A stretch of DNA of 52,375 nucleotides, taken from positions 1-52,375 of the forward strand of contig JBARKJ010000128.1 of assembly GCA_049801375.1 (NCBI GenBank). The letters run 5' to 3'. This DNA is from JBARKJ01 sp049801375. GTDB lineage: Bacteria; Nitrospirota; JACRHJ01. Both the position numbers and the translations under genes were made by a program. Of the stretch, positions 15,523 through 23,792 are shown one piece after another. The notes under the pieces are model-generated. The model was not told the origin of the DNA. It saw only the letters and a list, made by a program, of their open reading frames with translations, and searched no databases. Position 1 is the first letter of the stretch. The number at the start of each line of letters is the position of its first letter.

Positions 15523-15551
15523 TTGACTTTTCCAATTTTTTTTGATATAAA
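15523..15551 (+). promoter_or_regulatory. Sigma-70 promoter for the lytic transglycosylase (and nadA)
   Basis: TTGACT (15523-15528), a 17-base spacer and TATAAA (15546-15551) lie in an AT-rich gap. Transcription should start near 15558, giving a leader of about 45 bases before ATG 15604. The site also shows that the in-frame codon at 15514 is not the start. Confidence 0.72.
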
Positions 15552-15603
15552 AGTGGCGATCTTTGGCGATTCTTTCGCGATTGGCTCTAGTTTTACGAGG
15601 ATA

Positions 15604-16428
15604 ATGCATTCATTTAATTTCAAAAAGTTCCTCATGCTACAGGCCGTCATCCTGCCGGCCCTGCTTGCCGTCGCATCCCCCGAGGCCTCCGCGGATATCT
15701 ATAAATACGTGGACGCGAACGGCTCGATAGTCTTCACCAACGTACCCAGGAGCAATCAGATTAAGATTGAGACGGTAGTCCGGGAGAGACCCCAGGCCAA
15801 GGCTGCCCCGGAACGCCCGGAAGAACAGAGCCGTACGGAAGCGGCAAAGACAACGCCTCCGGATAAGGCGAAAGCCGCCGAGATCGTAAAGCCGGCGGCC
15901 GGGAAAAATTACTATGTAGAAAGCGGCGCTTTAAGTAATGTGCCTTTTTCCGAGATAATCGGCGCGAAATGCGACAAGTATAATGTGGACCCAAGCCTGG
16001 TCAAGTCGATCATAAAAGCTGAGTCCAACTTCAACCCGCAGGCCGTCTCCCCAAAGGGAGCGCGCGGCCTTATGCAACTTATGCCGTCCACCGCCGCCGA
16101 CATGGGCGTGCGCAAGATATTCGACCCGGAGCAGAATATAGACGGCGGCGTAAAGTACCTGCGCTATCTTCTGAACAGCTTCAACGGCGACGTGGAGCTT
16201 TCCGTCGCGGCCTATAACTGCGGCGAGGGCAAGGTTATCCGTAACGGCATGTGCGTCCCCGCGATACCTGAGACGAAGGACTACGTGCGCAAGGTAATGC
16301 GGCTTTCCAAAAACCCGGTCACCGGCACGAGCTATACAAAGGCGATATATAAAGTCGAGCTGAAAGACGGCTCGATACTCTTCACCGAAAGCCCCGTTTC
16401 CGGCAACAACATTTCTCTTGTCGAGTAA
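15604..16428 (+). CDS. Secreted lytic murein transglycosylase with N-terminal DUF4124 domain
   Basis: About 274 residues. A Sec signal (residues 1-30) ends in PEASA. A DUF4124 domain follows (DIYKYVDANGSIVFTNVP), then a Lys/Glu/Pro-rich linker, and an SLT domain with the catalytic Glu in IIKAESNFNP, the GARGLMQLMPSTA motif and the AAYNCGEG loop. These enzymes cleave the glycan strands of peptidoglycan in the periplasm. The last 25 residues (YKVELKDGSILFTESP) resemble a second DUF4124 strand set. The frame opens at 15514, but that start would put some 30 residues before the signal and lies upstream of the promoter. ATG 15604 has an AGGA site. nadA follows after 11 bases. Confidence 0.92.
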   Translation: MHSFNFKKFLMLQAVILPALLAVASPEASADIYKYVDANGSIVFTNVPRSNQIKIETVVRERPQAKAAPERPEEQSRTEAAKTTPPDKAKAAEIVKPAAGKNYYVESGALSNVPFSEIIGAKCDKYNVDPSLVKSIIKAESNFNPQAVSPKGARGLMQLMPSTAADMGVRKIFDPEQNIDGGVKYLRYLLNSFNGDVELSVAAYNCGEGKVIRNGMCVPAIPETKDYVRKVMRLSKNPVTGTSYTKAIYKVELKDGSILFTESPVSGNNISLVE

Positions 16429-16439
16429 AGTCAACTTCA

Positions 16440-17435
16440 ATGATCATCGGCTCTTCCGAATTTAAAGATATAGCTTCCCGGATTTCGAAGTTGAAGTCCG
16501 AGCGAAACGCCGTGATCCTCGCGCACAATTACCAGCGGGACGAGGTGCAGGAGGTCGCGGACTATACCGGAGACAGCCTGGAGCTCTCCCGCATCGCGGC
16601 GAAGACGGATTTTGATGTGATCGTTTTCGCCGGGGTGCATTTCATGGCGGAGTCTGCAAGCATCCTTTCGCCGGACAAGACGGTGCTTCTAACGGAGGCG
16701 GAGGCCGGGTGCCCGATGGCGGAGATGGTGACTGTCGAAGGGCCGCGCTTTTACGGCACGCGCTTTCCGGGGACGCAGAAGGAATTCTGCTACACGTATC
16801 CGGAAGAGTTCAACCTGCGCGACATCAAGGCAAAATATCCCGGCGTGCCGGTAGTCAGTTACGTCAATACCACCGCGGCGGTGAAGGCGGAAAGCGACAT
16901 CTGCTGTACCTCGGCGAACGTGGTGAAGGTCGTCGAGTCGATGAATGGCGACAGGGTAATCTGCGTCCCGGACAAGAACCTTGCCGCCTGGGCGGCGAAG
17001 AACACGACGAAGGAGATAATCGCCTGGGACGGCTTCTGCAATATCCACGACCGTGTGAGCCTGGAAGACGTGCAGCAGGCGCGCGCCCGGCACCCGGGTG
17101 CCCTGCTCCTTGCGCATCCGGAGTGCCCGATGGAAGTACTGGACGAGGCCGATTACGTGACAAGCACATCCGGGATGCTGAGGTACTGCAAGGAATCCGG
17201 GGCGAAGGAATTTATAATCGGCACGGAGCTTGGGCTGATGTACCGCCTGAAAAAGGACAGCCCCGACAAGCAGTTCTATCCCCTGCGAAAAGACATGCTC
17301 TGCCCGAACATGAAGAAAACGACCATCAAGAGCGTGCTGAGGACTTTAGAACATATGGACTGCGTTGTCGAGGTCCCGGAAGAGATACGCATCCCGGCGA
17401 AACGCGCGCTGGACAGGATGCTGGAAATCAATTGA
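16440..17435 (+). CDS. nadA: Quinolinate synthase, [4Fe-4S] enzyme of NAD biosynthesis
   Basis: 331 residues. NadA condenses iminoaspartate (from NadB, encoded at 48.3-49.9 kb) with dihydroxyacetone phosphate. It opens with the family strand AVILAHNYQRDEVQEVADYTGDSLELSR. The three cluster ligands are visible in AGCPMA (Cys91), HPECPME and LCPNMKK. Compared with the usual sequence after the first ligand there is an extra stretch of about 20 residues (VEGPRFYGTRFPGTQKEF, then CYTYPEEF) before the YPGVPVVSYVNTTA strand. I see no Shine-Dalgarno sequence before ATG 16440. It is probably read through from the transglycosylase. Its 3' end overlaps the convergent DUF6504-like gene by 8 bases. Confidence 0.94.
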   Translation: MIIGSSEFKDIASRISKLKSERNAVILAHNYQRDEVQEVADYTGDSLELSRIAAKTDFDVIVFAGVHFMAESASILSPDKTVLLTEAEAGCPMAEMVTVEGPRFYGTRFPGTQKEFCYTYPEEFNLRDIKAKYPGVPVVSYVNTTAAVKAESDICCTSANVVKVVESMNGDRVICVPDKNLAAWAAKNTTKEIIAWDGFCNIHDRVSLEDVQQARARHPGALLLAHPECPMEVLDEADYVTSTSGMLRYCKESGAKEFIIGTELGLMYRLKKDSPDKQFYPLRKDMLCPNMKKTTIKSVLRTLEHMDCVVEVPEEIRIPAKRALDRMLEIN

Positions 17436-17739
17436 TACTGAACAGCCACCACCGCTCTTTGCTGTGAGCCTTGCCTCTCCTCGGCTGGCGCTCGAAGTAA
17501 ATCTTTAGAATACCTTCAGTCGTTGCGATTTCATACCAGTGCTTGCGGACATACATCTCAGGGCTCCCGTGATGGCAGGGGCCGGTCTCCCGCCATGTGC
17601 GGATCACCTCAAGGACCACTACCTTTTTTCCCCGCCATATGAACTCGCGCGGCAGGCACGGCGAGCCCGGCGCGGCATTTGAGAAGTCGCACGTCTCTGT
17701 TACCGGCTGAATCGCTTCGCTTATAAAATGCTCGCCCAT
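17428..17739 (-). CDS. Small conserved cytoplasmic protein (DUF6504-like)
   Basis: 103 residues, soluble, rich in Trp, Arg and Lys. It starts with MGEHFISEAIQPVTE and contains FIWRGKKVVVLEVIRTWRETG and MYVRKHWYEIATTEGILKIYFER. This layout of short strands with conserved Trp residues resembles small proteins annotated DUF6504; the match is from memory and not certain. Its start overlaps the 3' end of the mprF-like gene by 19 bases, so it is probably translated from the pyk-mprF transcript. An AGG sits 5 bases before the start. The role is unknown. Confidence 0.7.
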   Translation of the reverse strand: MGEHFISEAIQPVTETCDFSNAAPGSPCLPREFIWRGKKVVVLEVIRTWRETGPCHHGSPEMYVRKHWYEIATTEGILKIYFERQPRRGKAHSKERWWLFSIN

Positions 17740-20186
17740 GTAAGCCTGTTCACCTCTGAGGCCGCCTCTTCCGGAGAGACTCCGGGCGGGACGGCGATAA
17801 ACCTCGGCTCCCAGACCGGTCTAAAACTTTCCTTAAATTCCCGCAGCGCCTCTACGGAATCGAAGTGCTCGCGGTGCGTGTACGGCAGGCGGCGCAAGGC
17901 TTCCAGAAGAGCCGGATTGTCCCGCACCTTGGGCGCGGGCAGCGGCGCGGTACCTAAGCTCAGCCACTTCCAGCCGTTCTCCCGGCCCCAGGCGAACAGT
18001 CCGGCCATCAACGGCCGGGTCGCCTCCCTCGCTCCCGGCGCGGTCCGGATGAATATCGGGAACAGCTCTTTACGCGACGCGCATTGCCATACCGGGGCAA
18101 GCGCCAAGGCTTCCCCGCCCCTTTGAAGTACCGCAAGCGGCAGGGATTTTACAAGAAGCCTGTCCGAGGGAGAGACTGCAATCTCTTCCTCGGAACCGGG
18201 CGGAAGCATCCTGAAATCATATCCCGTCTCATCGGGGGATATAAGACCCGGCGGGCTATCCGCCAGCGGAACTTTCGCCTCTTCGGATACCTTTGTCAAG
18301 CTAAGCCCAAGGTCCAGATAGACCTGGAGGTTTTCCGGGGGCAGGTCGTAAAACAGGGATTTCATATCGTTTTTGTTGCAGTACTTCAGGAAACGCCAGG
18401 CAAGCTCCGCCCTATCTTCCGGCGACCCGACGGGTTCCCCGAGACAGATGCCCGTTGTTCCACCGAGGGCGACGGGCATGAACGAATCCGGCTTCTCCCC
18501 GATCAGGAATTTTACGTCCCCCCGGAGGGCGAGGAACGAGAGCGGCTGCTCGGATGAGCAGGCAATATTAAATGTTTTCGGGATATCCTCCGGGCCGCGC
18601 AGGACGACTTTCGGCTGTGGCGGCCGGATGAGCGAGCTTGCGGCGATAAAGAGAAGGGCCGCCGTCGCGCCGACGGTGGTGCGGAAGAACCGGGCGGCGT
18701 TCGCGTAGTAGTCGAATTTATACCATAGTTCCTGGGTATATTCGGCGTGCCTGTAAATAAAGACCCCCACGATGGCCGAGCAGGCGATTGTAAGTCCTGC
18801 CGCTATCAGCCAGCCCATTGAGAACTGCTGGGCCTTCAACGGCTCGGTCCTGTAGAAAAGCCTTGAGAACGGCAGGAGCCCCGCCAGGATGACAAGGAGG
18901 AATATCGCCTCTTCATAATCGAAAGACCGAAGCAAAGTGAAGATTATCCCAAACGAGAGGGCTAACACGGACAGGGAAAAGGCATTTTTTACGCGCCTCT
19001 GAAGACCCCTTGCCAGGGAAAGCATAGTGATGCCGGTGAGGCCCGCCATTAAATGCGCAATCTCAACCGCCGGCAGCGGCAGGAAAGCCGCCAGGGCATA
19101 CATCCTCGACGTCCTGGCCGGCGCCGCCCCGGAGATAAGGAGTACCGCGCCCGCGACGAATACCGCTATCGCGGCCAGGTCCGGCACAAGTACCGGCGCG
19201 GCCCGGCTTGCCGAGAGCATGGCCGTCTTGAAAAATTCCTTCTTCCGGAGTGCCTCCTGCGCCCCGAGCATCAGGATCGCCGCAATCATCGGCAGGATGT
19301 AGTACACTCCCCGGTATACGAGGAGCGAGCCCAGGATTGCGGACGGAGGCGCGTACGGAGAGAGCATGATGAGCGCCACAACCTCGAAAACGCCCAGGCC
19401 GCCCGGCGCCTGGCTTGCCAACCCTGCTATCTGCGAGAAAAGGAATATGCCGATGAAATCGAGATAGCCCAGGTGCAGGTCATGCCTTAGCAGCACGAAC
19501 AGCACGCTCCCTGCGATAAGCCAGTCGAGCGAGGATATGCTTATCTGGGCAAAGCACAGCGCGAACGGGGGTACCTGAAGCTCCAGTCCGAGAATTTTCA
19601 CCGGTTTTTTCCTTACCGCGCAGACGAATAGGTACGTAGAGACCGCAAGAAGGCAGATAAGCCCCACGTAGAAATCCGACGGTATCGGCAGGTGTAGTCC
19701 CGGCGGGACGGGCATGGGCCGGAGTATGAATAACGCCGCCCCGACGAAAGAGAAACCTGTCCAGAACGTGATGCCGTTGAACATCACGACCTTGGCGACC
19801 TCGGTCGCGGAAAGGCCCCAGGAGGAGTATAGCCTGTAGCGGACGCCGCCGCCGCTTAAGGTGGAGACGCCGATGCTGTGGCTTAAGGCGTAGGCTACGT
19901 ACGAAGCGAACGCCGTCCTCCTGTACGGCAGTTGTCGGCGGATGTAATAGATGGATATGGCGTCGTACCCGGTAAGCACAAGGTAGCCCGCGGCGGTCAG
20001 GGCAAGGGCCAGGAGGATGTCGTTTAAGGGCAACTCTTTGATATGCCGGATTATTTCGTGGTAATGGTATTTCCGGAGGGTGTGCCGAAGCACGAGAAGT
20101 GCGACCAAAAAAAGCGCGGCGCCCAGGTACGGGGCGACCCGCGAGAAGGCGTCCTTCAGTTTATTATGCCCAGGACTGTCCGACAT
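17721..20186 (-). CDS. mprF: Bifunctional lysylphosphatidylglycerol flippase/synthetase (MprF-like)
   Basis: 821 residues. The N-terminal half is a UPF0104/MprF flippase with many helices, including the family motif SHSIGVSTLSGGGVRYRLYS, then TGFSFVGA and SQAPGGLGVFEVVAL. Further helices follow to about residue 520. The C-terminal DUF2156 aminoacyltransferase (about 540-815) shows SFLALRGDVKFLIGE, FYDLPPENLQVYLDLGLSLTKVSEEA and WLSLGTAPL. MprF adds Lys (or Ala) from tRNA to phosphatidylglycerol and flips it outward, lowering the negative surface charge and raising resistance to cationic peptides. The amino acid specificity is not readable. The start lies 23 bases inside the pyruvate kinase gene with AAGGTG before it. 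Confidence 0.93.
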   Translation of the reverse strand: MSDSPGHNKLKDAFSRVAPYLGAALFLVALLVLRHTLRKYHYHEIIRHIKELPLNDILLALALTAAGYLVLTGYDAISIYYIRRQLPYRRTAFASYVAYALSHSIGVSTLSGGGVRYRLYSSWGLSATEVAKVVMFNGITFWTGFSFVGAALFILRPMPVPPGLHLPIPSDFYVGLICLLAVSTYLFVCAVRKKPVKILGLELQVPPFALCFAQISISSLDWLIAGSVLFVLLRHDLHLGYLDFIGIFLFSQIAGLASQAPGGLGVFEVVALIMLSPYAPPSAILGSLLVYRGVYYILPMIAAILMLGAQEALRKKEFFKTAMLSASRAAPVLVPDLAAIAVFVAGAVLLISGAAPARTSRMYALAAFLPLPAVEIAHLMAGLTGITMLSLARGLQRRVKNAFSLSVLALSFGIIFTLLRSFDYEEAIFLLVILAGLLPFSRLFYRTEPLKAQQFSMGWLIAAGLTIACSAIVGVFIYRHAEYTQELWYKFDYYANAARFFRTTVGATAALLFIAASSLIRPPQPKVVLRGPEDIPKTFNIACSSEQPLSFLALRGDVKFLIGEKPDSFMPVALGGTTGICLGEPVGSPEDRAELAWRFLKYCNKNDMKSLFYDLPPENLQVYLDLGLSLTKVSEEAKVPLADSPPGLISPDETGYDFRMLPPGSEEEIAVSPSDRLLVKSLPLAVLQRGGEALALAPVWQCASRKELFPIFIRTAPGAREATRPLMAGLFAWGRENGWKWLSLGTAPLPAPKVRDNPALLEALRRLPYTHREHFDSVEALREFKESFRPVWEPRFIAVPPGVSPEEAASEVNRLTWASIL

Positions 20187-21576
20187 GATGCACCTTGAGA
20201 AGGTTCGTGCCGGACCCGCAAGGCACCCCCAGAGTCACCAGGATGGCGTCTCCGGGCTTCACAAGTCCCCGGCTAAGTGCCGCCCGTTCCACCTCCCGTA
20301 TCATCGCGTCCGTGTTACTCTCCTGCCGGACTATCATGGGGATCACGCCGAAATACAGCCTCATCCTCCGGAACGTACTCTCGGAAGGGGTGGCGGCTAT
20401 AATGGCCGTGCGCGGCCTGTACTTGGATACATGCAGCGCGGTGTCTCCGCTCCTGGTGAAGCAGATTATGGCCTTTGCGCCGAGTGCGTCCGCGCTCCGG
20501 CAGGCGGATATGGCGATGACCTCGGCGGGTATTCCGGGCTCGGAGGCGTAATGGGCGGGGTTGTAAAGGTGGTTTTCCGCGTTGGCGGCTATCCGGGCCA
20601 TCATCAAGGCCGCCTCTATCGGGTATTTCCCGGAAGCCGTCTCGCCGGATAACATCAGGGCGTCCGTGCCGTCGAGTACCGCGCCCGCCACGTCCGAGGC
20701 CTCGGCCCTTGTCGGGCGGGGGTTCCATATCATGGACTCCAGCATCTGCGTCGCGGTGATGACGGGCTTTTTCATCTCGTGGCAGAGCCTGATTATCCTC
20801 TTCTGCACGAACGGAACTTTTTCTAACGGCATCTCCACGCCCAGGTCTCCGCGCGCCACCATTACGGCGTCGGAATTTTTTATTATCTCCTTAATCTCGC
20901 GAAGCGCCTCCGGCCTCTCGATCTTCGATATTACAGGTATGTTTGAGCCGATCTCGGCAATTTTGCGCTTCAGCATGAGCGGGTCGGACGCCTTCCGCAC
21001 AAAAGACAGCGCTATATAATCGACGCCCTCATCTACCAGCAGTTTTAAATCCTCGAAATCCTTCTCCGTCATCGTCGGAAGCTCCAGCGGCATGCCGGGG
21101 AAGTTCACCCCCTTATGCTCCAGCAGCATACCGCCCTTGACGACCTTCGCCTGAACCTCTCCGGCTTTCGGCGAGATTACCTTTAGCTCCATCATCCCGT
21201 CGTCGATTAAAATGCGGGAGCCGCGCTTCAGGCCCGCGCCCAGCTTCTCGTAACCTACGTGAATCCGGCCCGCGTCCCCGGTTATCTCGTCCGAGGTAAG
21301 GAAAACCGTGTTGCCCTCCTCCAGCTTTACCTTGCCGCCGGTTAATTTCCCGACACGCACCTTCGGGCCGCCCAGGTCCCCCAGGATACAGAACGGTTCC
21401 GCCTTGCCCGATTTCGTAAGTTCCCTTATCCGCCTGATGAGCGCGCGTTTTTCGTCAAGGTCCCCATGCGACATGTTCAGCCGGAACGTATCCGTCCCGG
21501 CGGCTATCAATTCCAGGAGCATCTCTTCGCTGCTTGACGCCGGGCCGACCGTCGCCACCACCTTTGTGCGTACCAT
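20164..21576 (-). CDS. pyk: Pyruvate kinase
   Basis: 470 residues, the normal bacterial length. The N-terminal barrel begins RTKVVATVGPASSS. Landmarks are TFRLNMSHG, DLGGPKVRVG, the active-site ISKIERPEAL with the catalytic Lys, MVARGDLGVEMP, and KPVITATQMLESMIWNPRPTRAEASDVA. The C-terminal allosteric domain includes ICFTRSGDTALHVSKYRPR. It makes pyruvate and ATP from phosphoenolpyruvate in glycolysis. A weak AGAGGA stands 12 bases before ATG 21576. The mprF-like gene overlaps its 3' end. It is divergent from the FN3 lipoprotein gene across 82 bases. Confidence 0.96.
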   Translation of the reverse strand: MVRTKVVATVGPASSSEEMLLELIAAGTDTFRLNMSHGDLDEKRALIRRIRELTKSGKAEPFCILGDLGGPKVRVGKLTGGKVKLEEGNTVFLTSDEITGDAGRIHVGYEKLGAGLKRGSRILIDDGMMELKVISPKAGEVQAKVVKGGMLLEHKGVNFPGMPLELPTMTEKDFEDLKLLVDEGVDYIALSFVRKASDPLMLKRKIAEIGSNIPVISKIERPEALREIKEIIKNSDAVMVARGDLGVEMPLEKVPFVQKRIIRLCHEMKKPVITATQMLESMIWNPRPTRAEASDVAGAVLDGTDALMLSGETASGKYPIEAALMMARIAANAENHLYNPAHYASEPGIPAEVIAISACRSADALGAKAIICFTRSGDTALHVSKYRPRTAIIAATPSESTFRRMRLYFGVIPMIVRQESNTDAMIREVERAALSRGLVKPGDAILVTLGVPCGSGTNLLKVHHVGQSWA

Positions 21577-21582
21577 AAATAA

Positions 21583-21612
21583 TTGAATCCTCTTGGTTTC
21601 CTATGTTATACT
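21583..21612 (+). promoter_or_regulatory. Sigma-70 promoter for the FN3 lipoprotein
   Basis: TTGAAT (21583-21588), an 18-base spacer and TATACT (21607-21612) stand ahead of the TTG start at 21659, with a leader of about 40 bases that contains AGGAG. Confidence 0.6.
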
Positions 21613-21658
21613 CCCGATGATTATTTAATTATAGCAATTTATTACAGGAGAACTTTCC

Positions 21659-22720
21659 TTGAGGAAGAACTTTCTTTTTTTATTCCCCGCGCTGATAGCC
21701 GCTTTTTTTATAATTAATTCCTGCGGAAGGAAAGGGGACCTGATAATACCCGGCACCGTCCTGCCGAAACCCGTGACGGACCTCTCCGTTGAGCTTAAGC
21801 CGGGGGCGGTGATACTGGCCTGGGTCGAACCCGACAAGAACACCCGGAACAACCCGCTGACGGACTTAGCTGGCTTCCTGGTGCTACGCGCGGAAATCCC
21901 CAAAGGAGAGACGGGCTGCCCCTGCGCGTTCGAGAAGGCGGGATATATCGACCTCGAATACCCGAAGGGCGCGGTGGTGAACGGGAAAAAGGTCGTCTGG
22001 GCGGATACTGCCGGTATTTTCGGGAGGAGATACGCCTACAGGGTCCTGCCCATGAACAAGGACGGGTATACCGGGGAAGCCTCACAGACGCTCCCGGTGA
22101 ATTTCCTGATGCCTCCGGGCAAGGTATCGAAGGTTACGGCGGCGGCGGGCAACGGTACGGTCCAGCTTTCCTGGGAGCCTGCCCTGACAGACGAAGGGGG
22201 CCGGAAGATGGACGACCTGGCCGGTTATAACATTTACCGGCATGAAAAGGACATGAAGGCAGAGACGCTGATAAACAGGGGGCCTGTCAAAGAAAATAAA
22301 TATAGAGATACCGCGCTTGCCAACCGGACAACGTATTGCTATTCCATAAGCGAGCTGAGGGGGATCGAGCCACCGCTGACCGAGGGAGGCGAGTCCGAAG
22401 AGGTATGCGCCACGCCCGCGAAGCTTGTGGCCCCCGCCCCGCCGACCGGACTTCAGGCCGTTCCGGGCGAGGGTGCGGTGATGCTGTCCTGGGAGCCGTC
22501 AACGGATACGGACATAGCCGGATACAACCTGTACAGGCGGGGTGAAGGCGAGACCGCCCCGAAAAAGCTTAACGCGGCGCTCATCCCAAATACGACCTAT
22601 ACGGACAAGGACGTGCTGCCGGGGTTGAAATATATCTATCACGTGACGGCGGTAGATAACGCCGTGCCGCCGAACGAAAGCGGGCCGTCAAACTCCGCGG
22701 AGGTCACGGTTCCTGAATAA
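21659..22720 (+). CDS. Lipoprotein with three fibronectin type III domains
   Basis: 353 residues starting at TTG 21659 (ACAGGAG stands 8 bases upstream). The lipoprotein signal ends in IINSC, followed by GRKGDLIIPG, a mature start shared by many small outer-membrane lipoproteins. Three FN3-like modules follow, each with the AVxLxWxPxxD...GYNIYR pattern: about 40-145, 150-255 and 260-350. The best preserved are VQLSWEPALTDEGG with LAGYNIYRHE, and VMLSWEPSTDTDIAGYNLYRRG. FN3 repeats act as spacers or binding modules outside the cell or on the outer membrane; the partner is unknown. The 3' end overlaps the convergent HAD hydrolase gene by 17 bases. Confidence 0.88.
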   Translation: MRKNFLFLFPALIAAFFIINSCGRKGDLIIPGTVLPKPVTDLSVELKPGAVILAWVEPDKNTRNNPLTDLAGFLVLRAEIPKGETGCPCAFEKAGYIDLEYPKGAVVNGKKVVWADTAGIFGRRYAYRVLPMNKDGYTGEASQTLPVNFLMPPGKVSKVTAAAGNGTVQLSWEPALTDEGGRKMDDLAGYNIYRHEKDMKAETLINRGPVKENKYRDTALANRTTYCYSISELRGIEPPLTEGGESEEVCATPAKLVAPAPPTGLQAVPGEGAVMLSWEPSTDTDIAGYNLYRRGEGETAPKKLNAALIPNTTYTDKDVLPGLKYIYHVTAVDNAVPPNESGPSNSAEVTVPE

Positions 22721-23342
22721 TTTCCAATTGCCGCAGCGTCTCCCGCAAATCTGCCGCGCCCATGAAGGTTATGCCCTTTATCCCCATCTCTTCCGCGGCG
22801 GCGGTATTCTCGGCCATGTCGTCTATGAATATGCTCTCGCCCGGCCCGGCGCCCGCCTTTTCCAGGGCGGCCCGATATATCGGCGCCTTGGGCTTTTTAG
22901 ACTTAACCTCGTAGGAAAGCACCCACCCGTCCATCCTGCCCAGCACAGCGAACGTACCCCGACAGAACTCCCAATGCAGTTCGTTGACGTTCGAGAGGAG
23001 GTAGACCGGCCTTTTCTCACGGACTTTTTCCATCAGGGCGGATACTTCCCGGTTTTCCGTGAATATGTTGTTCCAGAGTCCTTTGAACTCGTCATACGAT
23101 GCGTTCAGGGGAAAGCGGGCATTAATGCTCTTGTAGAAATCGAGAGATGAGATAAGGCCTTCGTCGTAGAGGTTGCACAGACCGTCAGCGGCATCGAACA
23201 GGAAGGTAAAAAGGCCTGTCTTCATCCGCCCGTCCGCACCGCTTTTCGATAGCACCCTTTCAACGAGATGTTCGTGGTTAAACGACAGGAGCACCTTGCC
23301 TAGGTCGAAAAAAACCGTTTTAATCGGGTTATTTTTATCCAT
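22704..23342 (-). CDS. HAD-superfamily hydrolase, subfamily IA (YihX-like)
   Basis: 212 residues. Motif I is VFFDLGKVLL, where the second Asp of the usual DxD is replaced by Gly, as in YihX-type sugar-phosphate phosphatases. Motif II is the Ser/Thr strand YLLSNVNELHWEF. The motif III Lys lies in YEVKSKKPKAPIYRAAL, and motif IV is IFIDDMAENTAAA. It should dephosphorylate a small phosphorylated metabolite in the cytoplasm; the substrate is not readable. The start codon lies 6 bases after the -10 box of a divergent promoter, so its mRNA is probably leaderless. Confidence 0.9.
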   Translation of the reverse strand: MDKNNPIKTVFFDLGKVLLSFNHEHLVERVLSKSGADGRMKTGLFTFLFDAADGLCNLYDEGLISSLDFYKSINARFPLNASYDEFKGLWNNIFTENREVSALMEKVREKRPVYLLSNVNELHWEFCRGTFAVLGRMDGWVLSYEVKSKKPKAPIYRAALEKAGAGPGESIFIDDMAENTAAAEEMGIKGITFMGAADLRETLRQLEIIQEP

Positions 23343-23348
23343 CCGGTA

Positions 23349-23378
23349 ATTTTAGCTTGAAGTTCGCACGCAAGTCAA
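23349..23378 (-). promoter_or_regulatory. Sigma-70 promoter giving a leaderless mRNA for the HAD hydrolase
   Basis: On the minus strand TTGACT (23378-23373), an 18-base spacer and TAAAAT (23354-23349) are followed after only 6 bases (TACCGG) by ATG 23342, so transcription should start at or next to the A of the codon. Confidence 0.72.
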
Positions 23379-23381
23379 TTA

Positions 23382-23411
23382 TTGACTTTCCACCCCCGCC
23401 GGGATTACACT
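23382..23411 (+). promoter_or_regulatory. Sigma-70 promoter, near-leaderless, for the receiver protein and dppBC
   Basis: TTGACT (23382-23387), an 18-base spacer and TACACT (23406-23411) are followed after 9 bases by ATG 23421. Its -35 box is only 3 bases from the -35 of the opposite HAD promoter. Confidence 0.6.
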
Positions 23412-23420
23412 TTTAGGTCT

Positions 23421-23792
23421 ATGAAGCGATTACTTTACGTGGACGACGACGAGGCGATGCTAAAGAAGCTCGCCCGGCACATCCGGGAGCATTTCCCGGG
23501 GATAGAGCCGCTTACCTGCCAGGACCCTATAAAGGCTCTGACCTTAATCGACAACTCGCTCGACCTTTTGATGATAGACCTGGAAATGCCTGCCGTGGAC
23601 GGCAAGAAGCTCCTGATGTACGCCATATCGCGGGGTTTGGACAAAAAGAAGATAATAATCGTCTCCGGCCGGGATGCCGATTACCTGCATCAGGTCATAC
23701 CGATGGGTGGTTGTCTCTGCGTCCTGAGCAAGAACGAGGCACGCCAGATGGAAGTGCTGGATATGGTGTTGGCGTCGCTGGAAAAAAAGTGA
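23421..23792 (+). CDS. Single-domain response regulator (receiver only)
   Basis: 123 residues with nothing beyond a CheY-like receiver. The acidic pocket is YVDDDEA, the phospho-acceptor Asp is in LLMIDLEMP, the switch residue is in IIIVSGRD, and the conserved Lys comes late in CVLSKNEARQM, where the usual Lys-Pro is Lys-Asn. It would pass a phosphate signal by protein contact. The frame opens at 23382, but that codon is inside the -35 box; ATG 23421 starts the receiver fold. The stop overlaps the GTG of the DppB gene (GTGA). A receiver joined to a peptide permease is an odd pairing. Confidence 0.87.
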   Translation: MKRLLYVDDDEAMLKKLARHIREHFPGIEPLTCQDPIKALTLIDNSLDLLMIDLEMPAVDGKKLLMYAISRGLDKKKIIIVSGRDADYLHQVIPMGGCLCVLSKNEARQMEVLDMVLASLEKK

